Positions 49,001 through 60,548 of a stretch of DNA of 64,000 bases are shown here, piece after piece. How positions within the stretch are numbered: the first letter of the stretch is position 1; each line of letters opens with the position of its first letter. Both the position numbers and the translations under genes were made by a program. The notes under the pieces were generated by a model. The model did not search any database. It was not told the origin of the DNA and was given only the letters and a program-made list of their open reading frames with translations. Source of the DNA: Bostrychus sinensis (Eukaryota; Chordata; Actinopteri; Gobiiformes; Eleotridae); NCBI GenBank assembly GCA_020698575.1, contig CM036257.1, forward strand, positions 24,257,520 to 24,321,519, read 5' to 3'.

Positions 49001-52000
49001 GTATGTTCTGCACTGGTTTAATGTTAACAAGCAGTGTAGCGTGTAGTAGCATAGCATGGGTGGATAAATTCTGTTTCCATTAAGGGTTGTGGAAGCTGAA
49101 GCCCAGCAACTATGGGCCTTAGGCAGGGCGTACCACAGACAATGACCATTTTGTAGTATTGTAGCACCCAAGACCAATTTTTAATGGTTTTTGTCTCGTC
49201 TCGGCTGCAGTTTTACTCGGTTGTGGTCTCAGATGCGGCTAACTCAGAGATTTTATTGACCAAACATTCTAAGAAAATTTTGAAGTAATTAGTTTTCCGC
49301 ATTAGAAGAACCAGTAACATGATCTGTTCTCTGTTGCATTAGATCAGTGGTTCTCAACTGGTGGGTCGAGACCCAAAAGTGGGTCGCAGAACTGTTTTCA
49401 GTGGGTTGCGGGCCTTTGCCAGAGCAAAAAAAAAAAAAAGAAAGTTTAATTTGTAAAAATAAATCATCAGTTTATACTCCTTACTCATCAGTTTATACTC
49501 CTTAACAGTAGGTGGCAGTGTGGGACATATAGAATAGAATATAAAAGAAACTTAACCAGAGCAAAAATATCCAAATCTATAATGTTACTGTTATAAAGTT
49601 GACACGAGTACTACTTCATTTTCCTCAATAACTTCTAATTTTCCTGAAATACCTCTTAATTTTTCTCAGTATCTTTTTTTTTAATTTGGGTCTTGTCATT
49701 ATAGAGTGATGGTGGGTCCTGAAGCCAGGTCAGGTGAGAACCACTGCATTGGCTCATTTATGTATTTGAACCACTTTTTTCTATGATTTAGTGTTAGTTC
49801 ACAGGGTTTGGTCTCAACCTGGTTTCAGTCTTGAACCCTGAAAGTCTCGGCCTAGTCTTGGTCTCTGCTCATTCTGGACTCAGACAGTTTTTGGTCTTGA
49901 CTACAACACAGCCATTTTGTCACAAACATTTACAACCATTCACTCTCACTTTCATTAACTAGGGGCAGTTTAAGGACAGCGATTCCCCTTCCACATGCAT
50001 GGCTTTGGAAAGTGAGAGGACGTTAAAGAGAAGCCACAGTAACACAGGGAGGACATGCAGACTCCATGTTAAGAGCTCATAATAAACTTACTTGTGCTTC
50101 CTGTCATTTACTGCTGGACAATAATCTGGGGTCATCTCCTGTTGTAAAAGTTTAAACTGTGAAAGTTCAGATTCGTGCTGCTGTTTGCCGAGCTCAGGGT
50201 TTACTGGCTCTGGCTCCTCCATATGCTTGCCACTTTCATCCAGGACAGATGCATGCTGGGAAACGCTGGCTGCTGGAACAGATGCATGCTGGGATACGCC
50301 GGCAGCTGGAGGCATGGCGTCCATCCGAGGTTCAGGTTCAGGTTCGGGGGCCACGAGTGCGTCAGTGATAAAAGTGGGCTCAGAGTGAAGCCTCAAACCC
50401 AGAGACCTCCTGCTGCTCAGATGGTTAGAAGACAGCCGCGGGTGCACCACGGGCTGATGGGTAACGAAGTCAGGGACCGCGCTTGGGGCTGCTTCTGTGA
50501 CAGAAAGCTACACAACAAAAATATTTAAAATTAATCATTTAATTACACTGTAATGAGCGAATGTTACACTGTTGAGAACAATGTGGGCCGGCGTGTGTTT
50601 GTAAGGACTCTTTTAAGGGCGATCACAGCTCACACAAGAAAATAAAAGAGGAGCATAAACCAGGATTTATATAGAGGTTTGAACATTTCCTATAAAAATC
50701 TTCATTCCAGCTGAAAAAACTCAATGTAGACTTAGCTTAACCTGAATTTTCCAACTTTATTTTCTTGGATCTTAGGAAACTGTTCTAATAGAATATTTTA
50801 GGATGAGGATTAATCTGTGAAAAAACAAGACCTCAAAACATTAGATATGCTTTATTATTAATTATTGTAAAATACAGCCAAAAGCCAGCAAGTGGCACAG
50901 TTGATTTAGAAACGTTTCAGGTTGGGGGTTCGAGTCTGGTGATTTAAAAGAAAGTCTCCCTGTTCTCTATGATTTCATGTCTCTTCTCTACTGTCCTATA
51001 GAAAAACCTAAAGACCAAAAAAATAAATAAATCACCTAGTAAGATATTGTGTGTATTTTAGTGCTGCTTTGTCCATTTACAAAGAGAAACAGGTCATAAA
51101 ATTTAATACATTTATTTTACAAACTCAAGATTCTTAATATTTATATGTCTATCAGATTTGTATTTTTATGCACAAAATACGCTTTAATCAAAGTACCATA
51201 CCTGAGAATTTCACATTTCATTTTAAAACTAATTGCTACAATACTCGTCAAAATCAAGACTTAAATTTGCCAAAATCTGTAACATCCAAAGCCCAGTTTT
51301 GCTTAAGAAACAGAGGCTGTAAATTGTAGAGTGATTTTTTTTCCACAGAGTTAAAATCAACACATGACTAATGTCATTTAAAAATATTTAAGGGTTTTTG
51401 GTTAAATCTTGTTGATTTTTTATACATTTAACTGTTGTTTATGAAGTATGCTTACTGTGTTAACCACTTTATTTTGTGGTTAACACAAAATGTGGCTTTT
51501 TACTTTTAATTTGATATTGATATTTAATTTGATTTGTCATATTTTAATATATTAGTGGTACAGTAGTTCAGATTTAGATTTATTAAAACAGAAGCAGGAA
51601 GGGGAGCTCAGTTTTCGTCGTCAGTATTGAAAATGCCAGCCAAGTCTTACCTTCTCAAATGTTTGAGTCGGGATGTTTAATCCCAGAGAGGCCAGGCCCT
51701 CATTCAGCGTCCCAAGGCCCATTTTGAGTTTCAAGAGTTCATCCACACGGAACTGAGTGTCCTCTACAGACAAACCTGAAACAAATTGTAAGCATTTAAT
51801 GATCTCAAACGACAGTGGAGGCCTCGGCTGTGATATTCACGAGTAACACATACTGGTGCTGTCTGGACTTTCCTCCTCTTCCTCCTGCTGCTTCTGTTCC
51901 TGCTGCTGCTTCTGTTGTTGTTTCTGGAAATATCTTTGTGCTCGAACCTCCTCAAAGCACAGCTCAGATCCCTCACATTCGAGCGCTGCTTTGTCATAGG

Positions 52001-55000
52001 CAGCTACAGTGTTAGCGTTTGAGCTCGGGGGGATCTTTCCTGAGGTTTCTGAGCGAGAAACCCTGTGAGCAGAGAGTTATTTTAGACAAGTGTGTGTACA
52101 TGTGACAAACCCAGCCTAAAGTCTAAAAGTATAAACTAAAATCTAGTACATACACCAATCAGACATAACATTAGAACCATTTACATTGCATAATACCTAT
52201 GATTTTTTGTAGTTATTAAAATTTACAAAACCAAAAGAAGCATTCCTGCAGCAGCATTACAAATTTGTCATAGTCTTGTTAGTCGCCTCCAGATTATTAT
52301 TACAGACCATGGATAAATCAGTGGTTCCCAACCTTTTTTGTGTTGCGCACCCCCTGGGCTTTTTTGTTTTTTATGCATACCCCCTCCACTCATACGTGCT
52401 CAAAATTCTTTTAAAAAGTGATCATAAAAAAAATCTGTCCTATTATACAAAGATGATATATTTTGTCAATACCAATTCTCCTGCATTTTTTTCTTTTAAA
52501 GCCAAATTCATTGTTAAAATCTCCTTGGCTTTGAAATCAAAATTATTAAATGAAAATATAACAATTATTACATTTACTTTTTTATTGTTTATTAAATATT
52601 CAAAACAAAAAAATATATAAAACATTAAAATAAATATATTAATAATATTAAACTCATAATAAATTTACCATAAATAAAAATAATTTGAATAACCCCCATG
52701 TGAACCTAAAAAATATGTAATAAAATATAATATTCAACTAATATTCTTTAGCAGTTTGACTTCCTTCCATCAGTCACCGAGACACTTGAACTTGTCTTTC
52801 ATAATTATGAATGTCTAATATGAAAAGATCGCAAATATTTTCTTGATGTTCTTCCAAATAAATTCTGAAATGATTTCAAGTACCCCCTGCAAAGTGCTCG
52901 CGTACCCCTGGTTGGGAAACACTGGATTAAGTAACCACTATAAATAAACTGAGATCACAATACTTGAATAATAATTTACTATAACTTCGGGGTTTTAGTA
53001 AAAGTGTGGTAGAGATGGCTTACATTATAACGTATTTTCGCTCTGCTGGTTTGACTGGTTGGCAATCGGCTGAGTCCTGAATTTTAAAAAAAAAATTAAA
53101 AATCACATGGATTAATAAACCTCAGTAACAGTGACTTCCAAACATTATAATCTGAATAAGACACACACCTTGTTCTGAGTAGATGGCTCTCTTTGGGTTG
53201 ACATTACGTTGGCTGAATGGGAGTTCTGTAAAGGGTGTCTGCCTCCTGCTGCATCAAAGAGATTATGTAAGGATATGTTTTTATTAGCAACATGACACTG
53301 ACAGATAGATAAATGAGCCAACTGCTACGTAGTGATGGCAATTTCAGCATTAAAAGTATAAAAATGAGCTCCGAGAGTTTATGTAGAGCCCTGAGACGGA
53401 GTTCTGACCAGTGAGTGCAGAGCCTTTTATTACTCATTGTTAGAGACGGTTACGGCATATATTTTTTTTAATATCGTGCAGCTCTAGTTGCCAGTGAGCA
53501 AAAAATGTGGAGGAACTGTAATAATACAAACCTGGTGCTGCTATATGGCGCTTGGTTCTTGATTGAAATTCCCTACGGATCAAAAATAAATAAAAACACA
53601 TTACAATGGTAAATAAGTGTTTCCTCATGTTGGGTTCCTCAGATAGTAGTGATGTACCTGTACTCGTGCAGCGCAGAGTCAGCTGGCTGGGCCTGGTTCT
53701 CCAGTGCTTTCTGGTAAACGGCCTCTGCCTGTTCGTTCATGCCTCTCTGCTCAAACTGCTGGGCCCAGGAAACGTAGAGAGCTGTGCTGCGAGTGCCAAC
53801 GCCTTTACTGAAGAGGTGACTGTACAACGCAATGGGGTCTGGGTAAAACCTCGCCTGGAAAACACGTCAGATTAGATTATAGAGGTTGAAGGAGCCACAC
53901 TACAGAAGTTTCAAAAGAAAGGCAATAAAATTAGAGGTTGGCCAATACATCTATATCATTTTTTAGACAGATCTGCCATCAGCTGATTTTTTGGAGACCA
54001 CAAGTTCACGGGAAAGGAGCGAGTTTATGCTGGAAGTTATGAGTTCATGCAATAATAACCATGTGTGTAGAGAACTGCATGTAAAAAGCCATGTTTGACT
54101 ATCTGACCACAATCTCCTGTTCATTTATATGGAGATTTAACCAAGGTTGAAGCACAAAAGTCACAGAAATATATACTTCAACGCTGGGTAAGGACACTAC
54201 ATATATACTTTGTTTTTACTCACGTTTAATGGTGTCTGATCTCGTTTGTGACCCCGTGTCCTCAGTTAAGACGTAATGTTTATGTCGATGTGTGTGAGAG
54301 GCTGCTCAAGCGTTTTTATTTTGAAATTTACTGGATCCTCTTCACTGGTCCCGGGTCTGACTTCCTGCCTGGCTCGAACTGCTGTGTTCAACGTTATGCA
54401 TGAGTGCTACGGCATCTGGCAAAAATAGACTATTTCTATCAGAGCGCCGGACAGAGACGTACTGCAATGCAGCTGGTGTGAATGCACGCTTTGACTTGCA
54501 TTGCATCTATTTGTTGTCGAGGTTGTACGGGATACATAACAGACATGCAACGGATTCAGTGTGAATTGGGCGTTATACTGCACTTCATAGCAAACATTAA
54601 AAAAATAAAAATAACAAAAAAAAAGCTTCATCTCTGCCTGAAAAGCTAAAAAGGCAATAAGATTTTTCGCATATCTCTGGCATAGAACCTTGTGAAACAA
54701 AAAAATCCAAATGCATTTTGTAGCTCTCCCCAAGCTCTACCTGCACAGAGAGTTTAATTGAGATTGCCTTATTGGTTTCACAAAAAACTCATATATACCT
54801 GTTCTCATGGTCCAATTCTAACACATTTGTTTGCGTTTTAATAAGCATTACTAAAACAAATGCCTACATTAAATCCATTTATCTCATAGAATTGGGAAAA
54901 TATGCACCACATATCGGCCCCAAAAAAATCATCAACCATCGGCTGCTCTAAATTTTAAAAATCGATATCAGCATTGGCAGCATAGGAAAACCCATATCAG

Positions 55001-57485
55001 TCGACCTCCAAACAGGATCCACATGTTAAAGTGGCCAAGAACAAAGTCCAGACATGAATCAACCAACTGAGAATTCGCAGAGAGAACTGAAGACCAGTGT
55101 AATGACAAGGACGCCTTCTAACATCAAAGACATTTAGATTTATGCACAAGAGAGGTCCAAAATCCCAGTGGAAATGTACAAAAATAAAAACAACTTGACA
55201 ACAATTATATATATATATTTAAAAAAAAGACAGCTGTGAAAGAAAATAAAGGCTTTGTCACTGGTTTTTGAAACAGGGTATGAATAAATTTGGACATGTA
55301 ACCATTTTGTCAAAATGTTAAATAAAATAAAAATAGTATCTTCACGTCAAGCAGTGAGGCAAATGTCAAGATCATATGTATCAGGTTAACAATGACAGTG
55401 TGTAACCTCAGCGTGCAGAAGTGTGGCCAGTAACTACATCTGCACACCACCTGAGCAGTGATGGGAAGGTAAGGTCCATACAGTGCAGAAGTAACAACCA
55501 GGAGTAGGATAGTGATGTGCAACCAGTTTCTAAGAAGGCAATTTAAAAAAAAAAAAAAACTATTTTGTTTACTCACACATCTGATGCAGTAGTTGACATA
55601 TCTCTCATCGTTGGCATATTTTTCCACATTTAAAAACGTCTCGACTAAACGGTTAAACACGACCGACAGCTGACTGCCACAGTCTGAAGGTAACTTCTTC
55701 TCCAGGAGCTCAACAAACCTGCAACAAGAAAACACAACACCCAAGTTAGACGCATATCAGTTTGATGAACAACATATATTTCTAATTAACATGTCTGTTG
55801 TTTTATTTTTGACTGCTGCTTACCATTACAAATATACACAGATACGCAGGCATCACAAAGTGGCACTGTCCTACATCAGTGAATTACAGTAGATAGTCTC
55901 TGATCAGTGAACCTACTTATGATGGGCTTGTGAGATCTCTTGCTTGATGTAATGTTGTAATATTGTTTGAGATTAGTATTCATGTTTTAATTGCCTCAAG
56001 TGAGAGCATTTTGTGTTGTAATTATTGTTCTGGTGTATCTGGTTAAATAAAAGTTACATAAATAAATACAAACTAAAATGTGTGCAATAATAAAAAAACA
56101 GAGTAAAATTTCTAACACTTATTTAAATTGTAATGATTATGTAATTCTCATATTGGTCAAATGTTTTCAAATGTCCTTTCATATAAATTCAATGTCTTCA
56201 AATGTAAAATAAAGCCTTTTTAATTAAATTTCATTTGTCATTCAATTTCCAGCATGGTCAAAAACAGAACAATAACCTGTATAAATTTTACACTAAGTAA
56301 CTACTCTGAAACTCAATGGTTTTATTTTAAAAGTCTAATACAGATGAAAGAATTCAATTGCTGCAAATAAATAAATAAATGAATCATGGATTTCAATGAT
56401 AAGAGTTCCTCAATAAATATACTTATTGCGGTGACTCTACTTTTCTGTAATATTAACATAATGTTTGGACAAATTTTAAGCTTTAGAAAAAAATAAAAAA
56501 TACTTTTAAGGCCTTGATATCGAGATTATACACACTAATGAGCTGTTGTAAGTGAATGTGTTTGTATGTCAGTGTAGTCTGCATTAGGACTGCACAATTA
56601 ATTGAAATCAAATCAAAATCGTAATTTTAATTGTCACAATTATCAAATTGCAAAGGCTAGTTGTGTGATTTAAGGCCAGGATCGCCTGCAAAAGAACAAT
56701 CTGCATACATTTTACACTAAAGACAGGGTTTTATTATAAAAGTCTGATGCAGATGACACAACTCCAAGAAAATAAAACTGAACTATTAATTTCAGTGATA
56801 AAGTATAGTTCTTTGCAACATTACGCAGCTAATATAAACAGTAGACCTGTCTATACGCTTTCAAAAACACACAAAATAAAAGGGAACATTCTCACATTTT
56901 CTATTGTTAGTTATGTTACATAACTAAGACAGTAGATTTTAGGGTGATACATAACTAATGTATCACTCTAAAATCTACTGTCTTTTTTGACAAGTGCTTC
57001 TAGTTGGGGCTAAACATGGGTGCTACGTCTAATAACACTAGTATAAATGTAACAAATGCATTAACACAATAATTTGAATAATTGCTTTCACAACAAAATA
57101 GACACAGATGAACACAATTAATACCTGACCACAGATTTGAATACTATTAAGACCTTTGGGCTACTCTGTACATTGTCTGTGTGTATTTCAGGACAATGCC
57201 TACTGAAGTTGATCACTTTCTTTTTTTATTCTTGCATAACAGATTCACCAGCCGCTAAATGTCACTCTAATTTCTTACTTGTCCCACTGCTCCAGAGGGT
57301 CGTCTCCCGTGTACAAGCTCACACTGGATTCAAAACGCCTGAAAAAAGAAACAAACGCAGTCAAAACGAACCATCACCATCATCACCTAATAAATAACGT
57401 TACTAAAGTAGCTAATGCTAATCGCTAACATCGAGGCAGCATTGGGTAAGAAAGTCACTTACTGTAAATACGCGGCGACATCCAT
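31091..57485 (-). CDS. bub1: Mitotic checkpoint serine/threonine kinase BUB1
   Basis: Twenty-five coding exons in gene order: 57463-57485, 57279-57338, 55577-55718, 53658-53854, 53532-53572, 53169-53248, 53024-53076, 51854-52062, 51651-51775, 50092-50507, 48831-48871, 48610-48729, 47134-47232, 46953-47040, 45607-45688, 45349-45526, 45209-45266, 36855-37073, 35010-35551, 33547-33647, 33211-33372, 32561-32718, 32266-32443, 32041-32147, 31091-31292. They sum to 3,681 nt, 1,226 residues (human 1,085), with every phase matching. BUB1 sits at kinetochores, phosphorylates histone H2A and recruits checkpoint and centromere proteins. Seen: N-terminal TPR/Mad3 domain (about 10-140), Bub3-binding FEEVRA (235-240), ATPSRV, KEN box (561-563), STMWG motif, and kinase domain with GEGAF (936-940), Lys958, catalytic Asp1054 in HADVKPDN, and DLG (1085-1087). 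The kinase end DLG-QSIDM and AKCxTSGFQC identifies BUB1, not BUB1B. Odd: HAD replaces human HGD. Confidence 0.97.
31738..32010 (-). mobile_element. SINE, reverse copy, in the last bub1 intron
   Basis: Reverse orientation of the family at 13831: the tail agcgcctttctgaacactca, the body ggctgccattctgcgccaac and ataaagtgtcttgctcaagt, and the head near 32000. It ends about 30 bp from the bub1 exon 32041-32147. A LINE-like tail (aaactttattaatctcacag) abuts at about 31708. Confidence 0.6.
37951..38458 (+). repeat. 5' LTR (type A) of the retrovirus
   Basis: It begins TG and ends CA. Seen: TATA-like tatataag near 37967; an exact 14-bp inverted repeat at 38089-38121; and AATAAA at about 38291. I compared it with the 3' copy along its length and found no difference. 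Confidence 0.93.
38461..38478 (+). other. Primer-binding site, tRNA-Tyr
   Basis: TGGTCCTTCGAGCCGGA begins two bases after the LTR end and is complementary to the 3' end of vertebrate tRNA-Tyr including CCA over 17 bases. Confidence 0.8.
39105..39310 (+). pseudogene. Retroviral gag 5' fragment, frameshifted
   Basis: ATG at 39105 opens a frame starting MGNNQ, with the Gly2 typical of a myristoylated matrix protein, but it stops after 14 codons. A second frame, one base off across the aaaaaggg run, continues with a lysine-rich stretch (KYLRKWIEKYNF, then IELAQLREKI) to a stop at 39310. It is a broken N-terminal piece of gag; the rest is deleted. Immediately downstream is a polypurine tract. Confidence 0.6.
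39339..39349 (+). other. Polypurine tract before internal LTR B
   Basis: AAAAGGGGGAA directly abuts the TG of the internal LTR, as retroviral plus-strand primers do. Confidence 0.7.
39350..39831 (+). repeat. Internal LTR, type B, unrelated to the outer LTRs
   Basis: It begins TGTTGTATG after a polypurine tract and ends CGTCA, followed three bases later by a primer-binding site. AATAAA is at about 39767, near the 3' end. It is 482 bp and shares no obvious sequence with LTR A. No second copy was found in the window. Confidence 0.75.
39835..39852 (+). other. Primer-binding site, tRNA-Trp
   Basis: TGGTGACCCCGACGTGAT is complementary over 18 bases to the 3' end of vertebrate tRNA-Trp plus CCA. 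Confidence 0.8.
39869..40126 (+). other. Leader RNA hairpin array with shared CCWGAAGY loops
   Basis: After one hairpin CAGGG-TTAGAG-CCCTG (39869-39884), eight short inverted repeats follow: 39885-39902, 39929-39948, 39964-39979, 39983-39998, 40018-40033, 40053-40068, 40072-40087 and 40109-40126. Loops are CCTGAAGT, CCTGAAGC or CCAGAAGT (the first is slightly longer). Stems differ but always pair: GAACAG/CTGTTC, GTAG/CTAC, GCGG/TCGC, GTGG/CCAC, CGTGG/CCACG. The last three are largely a duplicate, about 89 bp on, of the preceding three. They lie between the tRNA-Trp primer site and a candidate splice donor (AAAAG-GTGAGC, about 40201), where retroviral packaging signals sit. Role inferred. Confidence 0.7.
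41436..41660 (+). pseudogene. Retroviral aspartic protease fragment
   Basis: LVDSGATNFVV is encoded at 41584-41616, the catalytic motif of a retroviral protease. The strand before it (YTIELNGK) is in another frame: a (TA)n microsatellite at about 41561-41579 lies between them and breaks the frame. Stops follow within 30 codons. It is not functional. Confidence 0.75.
42284..42460 (+). pseudogene. Retroviral reverse transcriptase N-terminal fragment
   Basis: The frame at 42284-42412 contains QYPLKQEAIVGITPVL, the start of the reverse-transcriptase fingers in gamma/epsilon-type retroviruses. After a one-base shift the next frame gives LREAGVI and then CENSP, the expected continuation. Sequence past about 42460 no longer resembles pol, so the polymerase active site, RNase H and integrase are missing. 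Confidence 0.7.
42936..43515 (+). repeat. Possible third LTR-like segment (type C)
   Basis: A purine run ending AAAAAGGGGGGA (42924-42935) precedes TGTTAACAG. AATAAA is at about 43491 and CCAACA ends at 43515, with TGG three bases on. The layout is that of an LTR, but the following bases match no tRNA I recognise and there is no second copy. Tentative. Confidence 0.3.
43557..44691 (+). other. 3' internal part of the retrovirus, no intact gene
   Basis: A short open stretch at about 43740-43905 encodes a hydrophobic segment followed by a basic tail, which could be the end of an envelope transmembrane protein. A poly-A run of about 16 is at 43915. The rest is broken in all frames on the sense strand. 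CAGGAGGGAAA at 44681-44691 is the polypurine tract for the outer 3' LTR. Confidence 0.35.
44692..45199 (+). repeat. 3' LTR (type A) of the retrovirus
   Basis: Same length and, by eye, same sequence as 37951-38458. It ends CAACA at 45199, immediately before the TGGAC duplication and nine bases from the end of the bub1 exon 45209-45266. Confidence 0.93.
45895..45990. repeat. Dispersed fish repeat fragment (ttattgtccccgtaggg type)
   Basis: ttattgtccccgtagggaaa, then tctgcatttgacccatccct and gccaggagcagtg match the copy at 18041-18165. It lies in a bub1 intron. Confidence 0.5.
47412..48428. mobile_element. hAT-like MITE with perfect 8-bp duplication and internal minisatellite
   Basis: It begins CAGTGGTTCCCAACC and ends GGTTGGGAAACACTG. 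The flanking octamers tcctaggc at 47404-47411 and 48429-48436 are identical, the hallmark of hAT insertion. The interior is mostly a degenerate array of ctggtttagtcctggtttag-type units, including a roughly 160-bp tandem duplication (47881 onward and 48041 onward). No transposase. It lies in a bub1 intron. Confidence 0.88.
49345..49746. mobile_element. hAT-like MITE without the satellite
   Basis: Ends CAGTGGTTCTCAACTGGTG and AGGTGAGAACCACTG are inverted. Flanks cattagat and cattggct match at 6 of 8. The interior is AT-rich and lacks the accagg units. Confidence 0.7.
52319..52924. mobile_element. hAT-like MITE, same termini as the 47412 copy
   Basis: Ends CAGTGGTTCCCAACC and GGTTGGGAAACACTG equal those at 47412-48428. 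Flanks ggataaat and ggattaag are similar. The interior is AT-rich with no array. It lies in a bub1 intron. Confidence 0.75.
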
Positions 57486-59058
57486 CCCGTTATAAAACAA
57501 TAGATAGTACAAATATTTAACTTTAAAAAATGAAACTTCGCTACATAACTCCGATCAGGACACCGCTAACGTTAAACCTCCGCAGCCTGTGTTGTGCGTT
57601 TCAAAATTCGCGCTCAGCCAATCACAACGCGAGGAGACTCACGCTGCATACGTAAGCCACGCCTCCACCGGGCAAGTCGCGAGCTAGTACCGCCACCTAC
57701 TGTACCGGAGTGTGTTATGTTTTAGGGCGAGTACTTCCCGTTACGGAGGGTAGATAAAATAAATAAATAAATAAATAAATAAAAACATTAAGTCAAGCCA
57801 ATTTAATTGAGATAACAAAAAATAGAATAAAAATAAATACAAATCTAATAAAAATAAATAGAGTAAAAATAAATCTAAAAAGTTAAAACCAATAAAATAA
57901 AACACATATTAGTCAATACCACGATTTTGAAATAAAATAAAATATAATATAAAAAATGAATAATTATATTTTTCATTAATTATATATTATTAATGAGCTA
58001 TACTTCTTGTTTAATATTTAAAGAGTAAAAAAAAAAAGAGTAAAGAGTAGCAACTCACAGTAAACCACAGTTGTTGTTGTTGTTTAGCTGATAAACTGGG
58101 CCTTAGTGGTACCACAGTGGTACTTAGTGGTATTTCACTAGGTATAGTTGTATCTTAGGCCGTTTAGTTATAAAAAAAAAAAAAAAAAAAAAGCAAAAAG
58201 ACATCTAAATTCAGAAATTCAAAAACAACAATCTGACAGAAGTCTTCATAATGAAGAAGTTACAATAATGGGATTTACTCCACACTACATTCATGTAACC
58301 TCTTTTCAACAGTGATTAATTAGGTTTTAGTCTAATAGTAGACAGCAAATACAAGTATAAATTGTACACACATTTGGCTACTTTGTTCTCACAGTGAGAT
58401 GGATTTTGAAGTGTAATTGGGACCAGATTACTACTACTTGGCATATGGACTCTAATAAAAGTTTCGAACATACTTGTAGGAGTTGCGTTTGTGTGGAGTT
58501 GCAATTTGCATGTTTACCACTACATATGTCCCTAAAATGCACAAAAACCTCTACTGTGCCATTGTCCCATGACAAACGACTTCTCAAATGGTCCATACAG
58601 TTTTTGTTTTATTTATTTGTCAAAAATGTTCAGAACAAATTAGGAACAGGTATTGCACACATTTAATAACAAATGTCATGAAAAACAGGCAAAGTTTATA
58701 GTGCAACCTTTGTAAACGGTGGGAACGCACAACACAAAAGACACAAAAACAACAACAGATCAAGCTCAGGCAGATAGAAAAGGGTCAAAGGTCACTGCAA
58801 GAATCGCCACCTAGAAGTAAACAGGACCAGTCTGGAGCATCTTTTAACACAAGTGCACTTTTGAATCCATCTCGACAGAGTCCAGAGCTAAAGACAGAGG
58901 TGGAGGTTTGGTTTGAGTCATGCCAACACACACTGGTCACACTGAAGCATGCAGACCCACAGCAGACTTAGTATTTACAGACTTCACTGCACTCTGTGAG
59001 GAAAAGATCTCTGTAAACCAGAAATCACCCACTGTGCTGAAGATAAACAACTGTAAAC
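57486..59058. other. bub1 upstream flank, no gene
   Basis: After the promoter elements there is an (AAAT)n tract (about 57763-57784), AT-rich DNA and a poly-A run near 58170. No coding region is supported. Confidence 0.45.
57596..57622 (-). promoter_or_regulatory. bub1: bub1 core promoter: CCAAT, E2F/CDE-like and CHR-like sites
   Basis: Read on the gene strand, in order: ATTGG (inverted CCAAT, 57618-57622), GCGCGAA (E2F/CDE-like, 57607-57613), then TTTGAA (CHR consensus, 57600-57605), ending about 115 bp before the start codon. This order and close spacing is the known layout of G2/M genes controlled by NF-Y and the DREAM / B-Myb-FoxM1 complexes, which fits a mitotic kinase. Function is inferred. 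Confidence 0.55.
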
Positions 59059-60017
59059 CAGCAGTTCTCAAACTCCTACCAGCCAGGACTACACCTGGAC
59101 CACACCAGGACTAAACCAGGTCTACACCAGGACTAAACCAGGACTACACCAGGACTAAACCAGGTCTACACCAGGACTAAACCAGGTCTACACCAGGACT
59201 AAACCAGGTCTACACCAGGACTAAACCAGGTCTACACCAGGACTAAACCAGGACTACAGCAGGTCTAAACTAGATCTACACCAGGACTAAACCAGGACTA
59301 CAGCAGGTCTAAACTAGGACTAAACCAGGACTAAACCAGGTCTAAACCAGGTCTACACCAGGACTAAACCAGGTCTAAACCAGGTCTACACCAGGACTAA
59401 ACCAGGACTACAGCTGGTCTAAACTAGGACTAAACCAGGACTAAACCAGGTCTAAACCAGGTCTACACCAGGACTAAACCAGGTCTACACCAGGACTAAA
59501 CCAGGACTATAGCTGGTCTAAACTAGGACTAAACCAGGACTAAACCAGGTCTAAACCAGGTCTACACCAGGACTAAACCAGGACTATAGCTGGTCTAAAC
59601 TAGGACTAAACCAGGACTAAACCCGGTCTAAACCAGGTCTACACCAGGACTAAACCAGGTCTACACCAGGAGTAAACCAGGACTACAGCAGGTCTAAACT
59701 AGGACTAAACCAGGACTACAGCAAGTCTAAACCAGGTCTACACCAGGACTAAACCAGGCCAACACCAGCTCTAAACTAGGACTAAACCAGGACTAAACCA
59801 GGACTAAACCAGGTCTAAACCAGGACTAAACCAGGTCTACCAGGTCTAAACCAGGACAATACCAGAACTAAACCAGGTCTAAACCTGGACTCAGCAGTAA
59901 ACCTCAAATGTAACCCCTTCCTTCACTAAAACAGGAATTAAACTAAATCTGGACCTGAACTGTAAAAGACTCCCAAGTACCATGGGTAGTACCTGCACCA
60001 CAGTTTGAGAACCGCTG
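59059..60017. mobile_element. hAT-like MITE filled with an accaggtctaaaccaggact array
   Basis: Ends CAGCAGTTCTCAAACT and CAGTTTGAGAACCGCTG are inverted repeats. Between about 59095 and 59885 nearly everything is an 11-12 bp unit alternating between aaaccaggtct, acaccaggact and aaaccaggact, with longer composite repeats. Flanking octamers match poorly (5 of 8). Confidence 0.65.
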
Positions 60018-60548
60018 CTTTAGATGATAAAATGAGACTGTGCTTTTACACTTAGACAGGTTTTTTATATTTGTGCATCAGCTTCACGTTGTCCCTGATT
60101 CACAGAAAGATTAGTAACAAAAAGAGACTGTCCTCTGTTTGTCAGATTTCTATGCATGATTGTGGTTTTCTTGTGCAGCTGAATACTCCAACAAAACCAA
60201 CTTTTTCATCTGAACCACTGCTGTTTTTACCAAAACAGTGTGGCAGCACTGACGGTTAAGGCAGGACACGACAGAGGCCTGTACTTGACTATGTTCTGAA
60301 GGCTTTTACTGAGGGATTTAGTGATATATAATTCATTTACAGTATGCTAATTTAGTTGGGCATTTTACTCCCAAAAACATGCAGTGCAGTATTTTCTATT
60401 TTACTGAAACACAAAATCAGATATCCATCATTTTAAATAAAATAAAATGTCATGTTAACAAAATAAGCCAAGAGTTTTAAACCTGGCTCAGTATAATCCA
60501 TATTAGCACATATTTAAAAATATATCATTTCATTTGCAAATTAATCTA

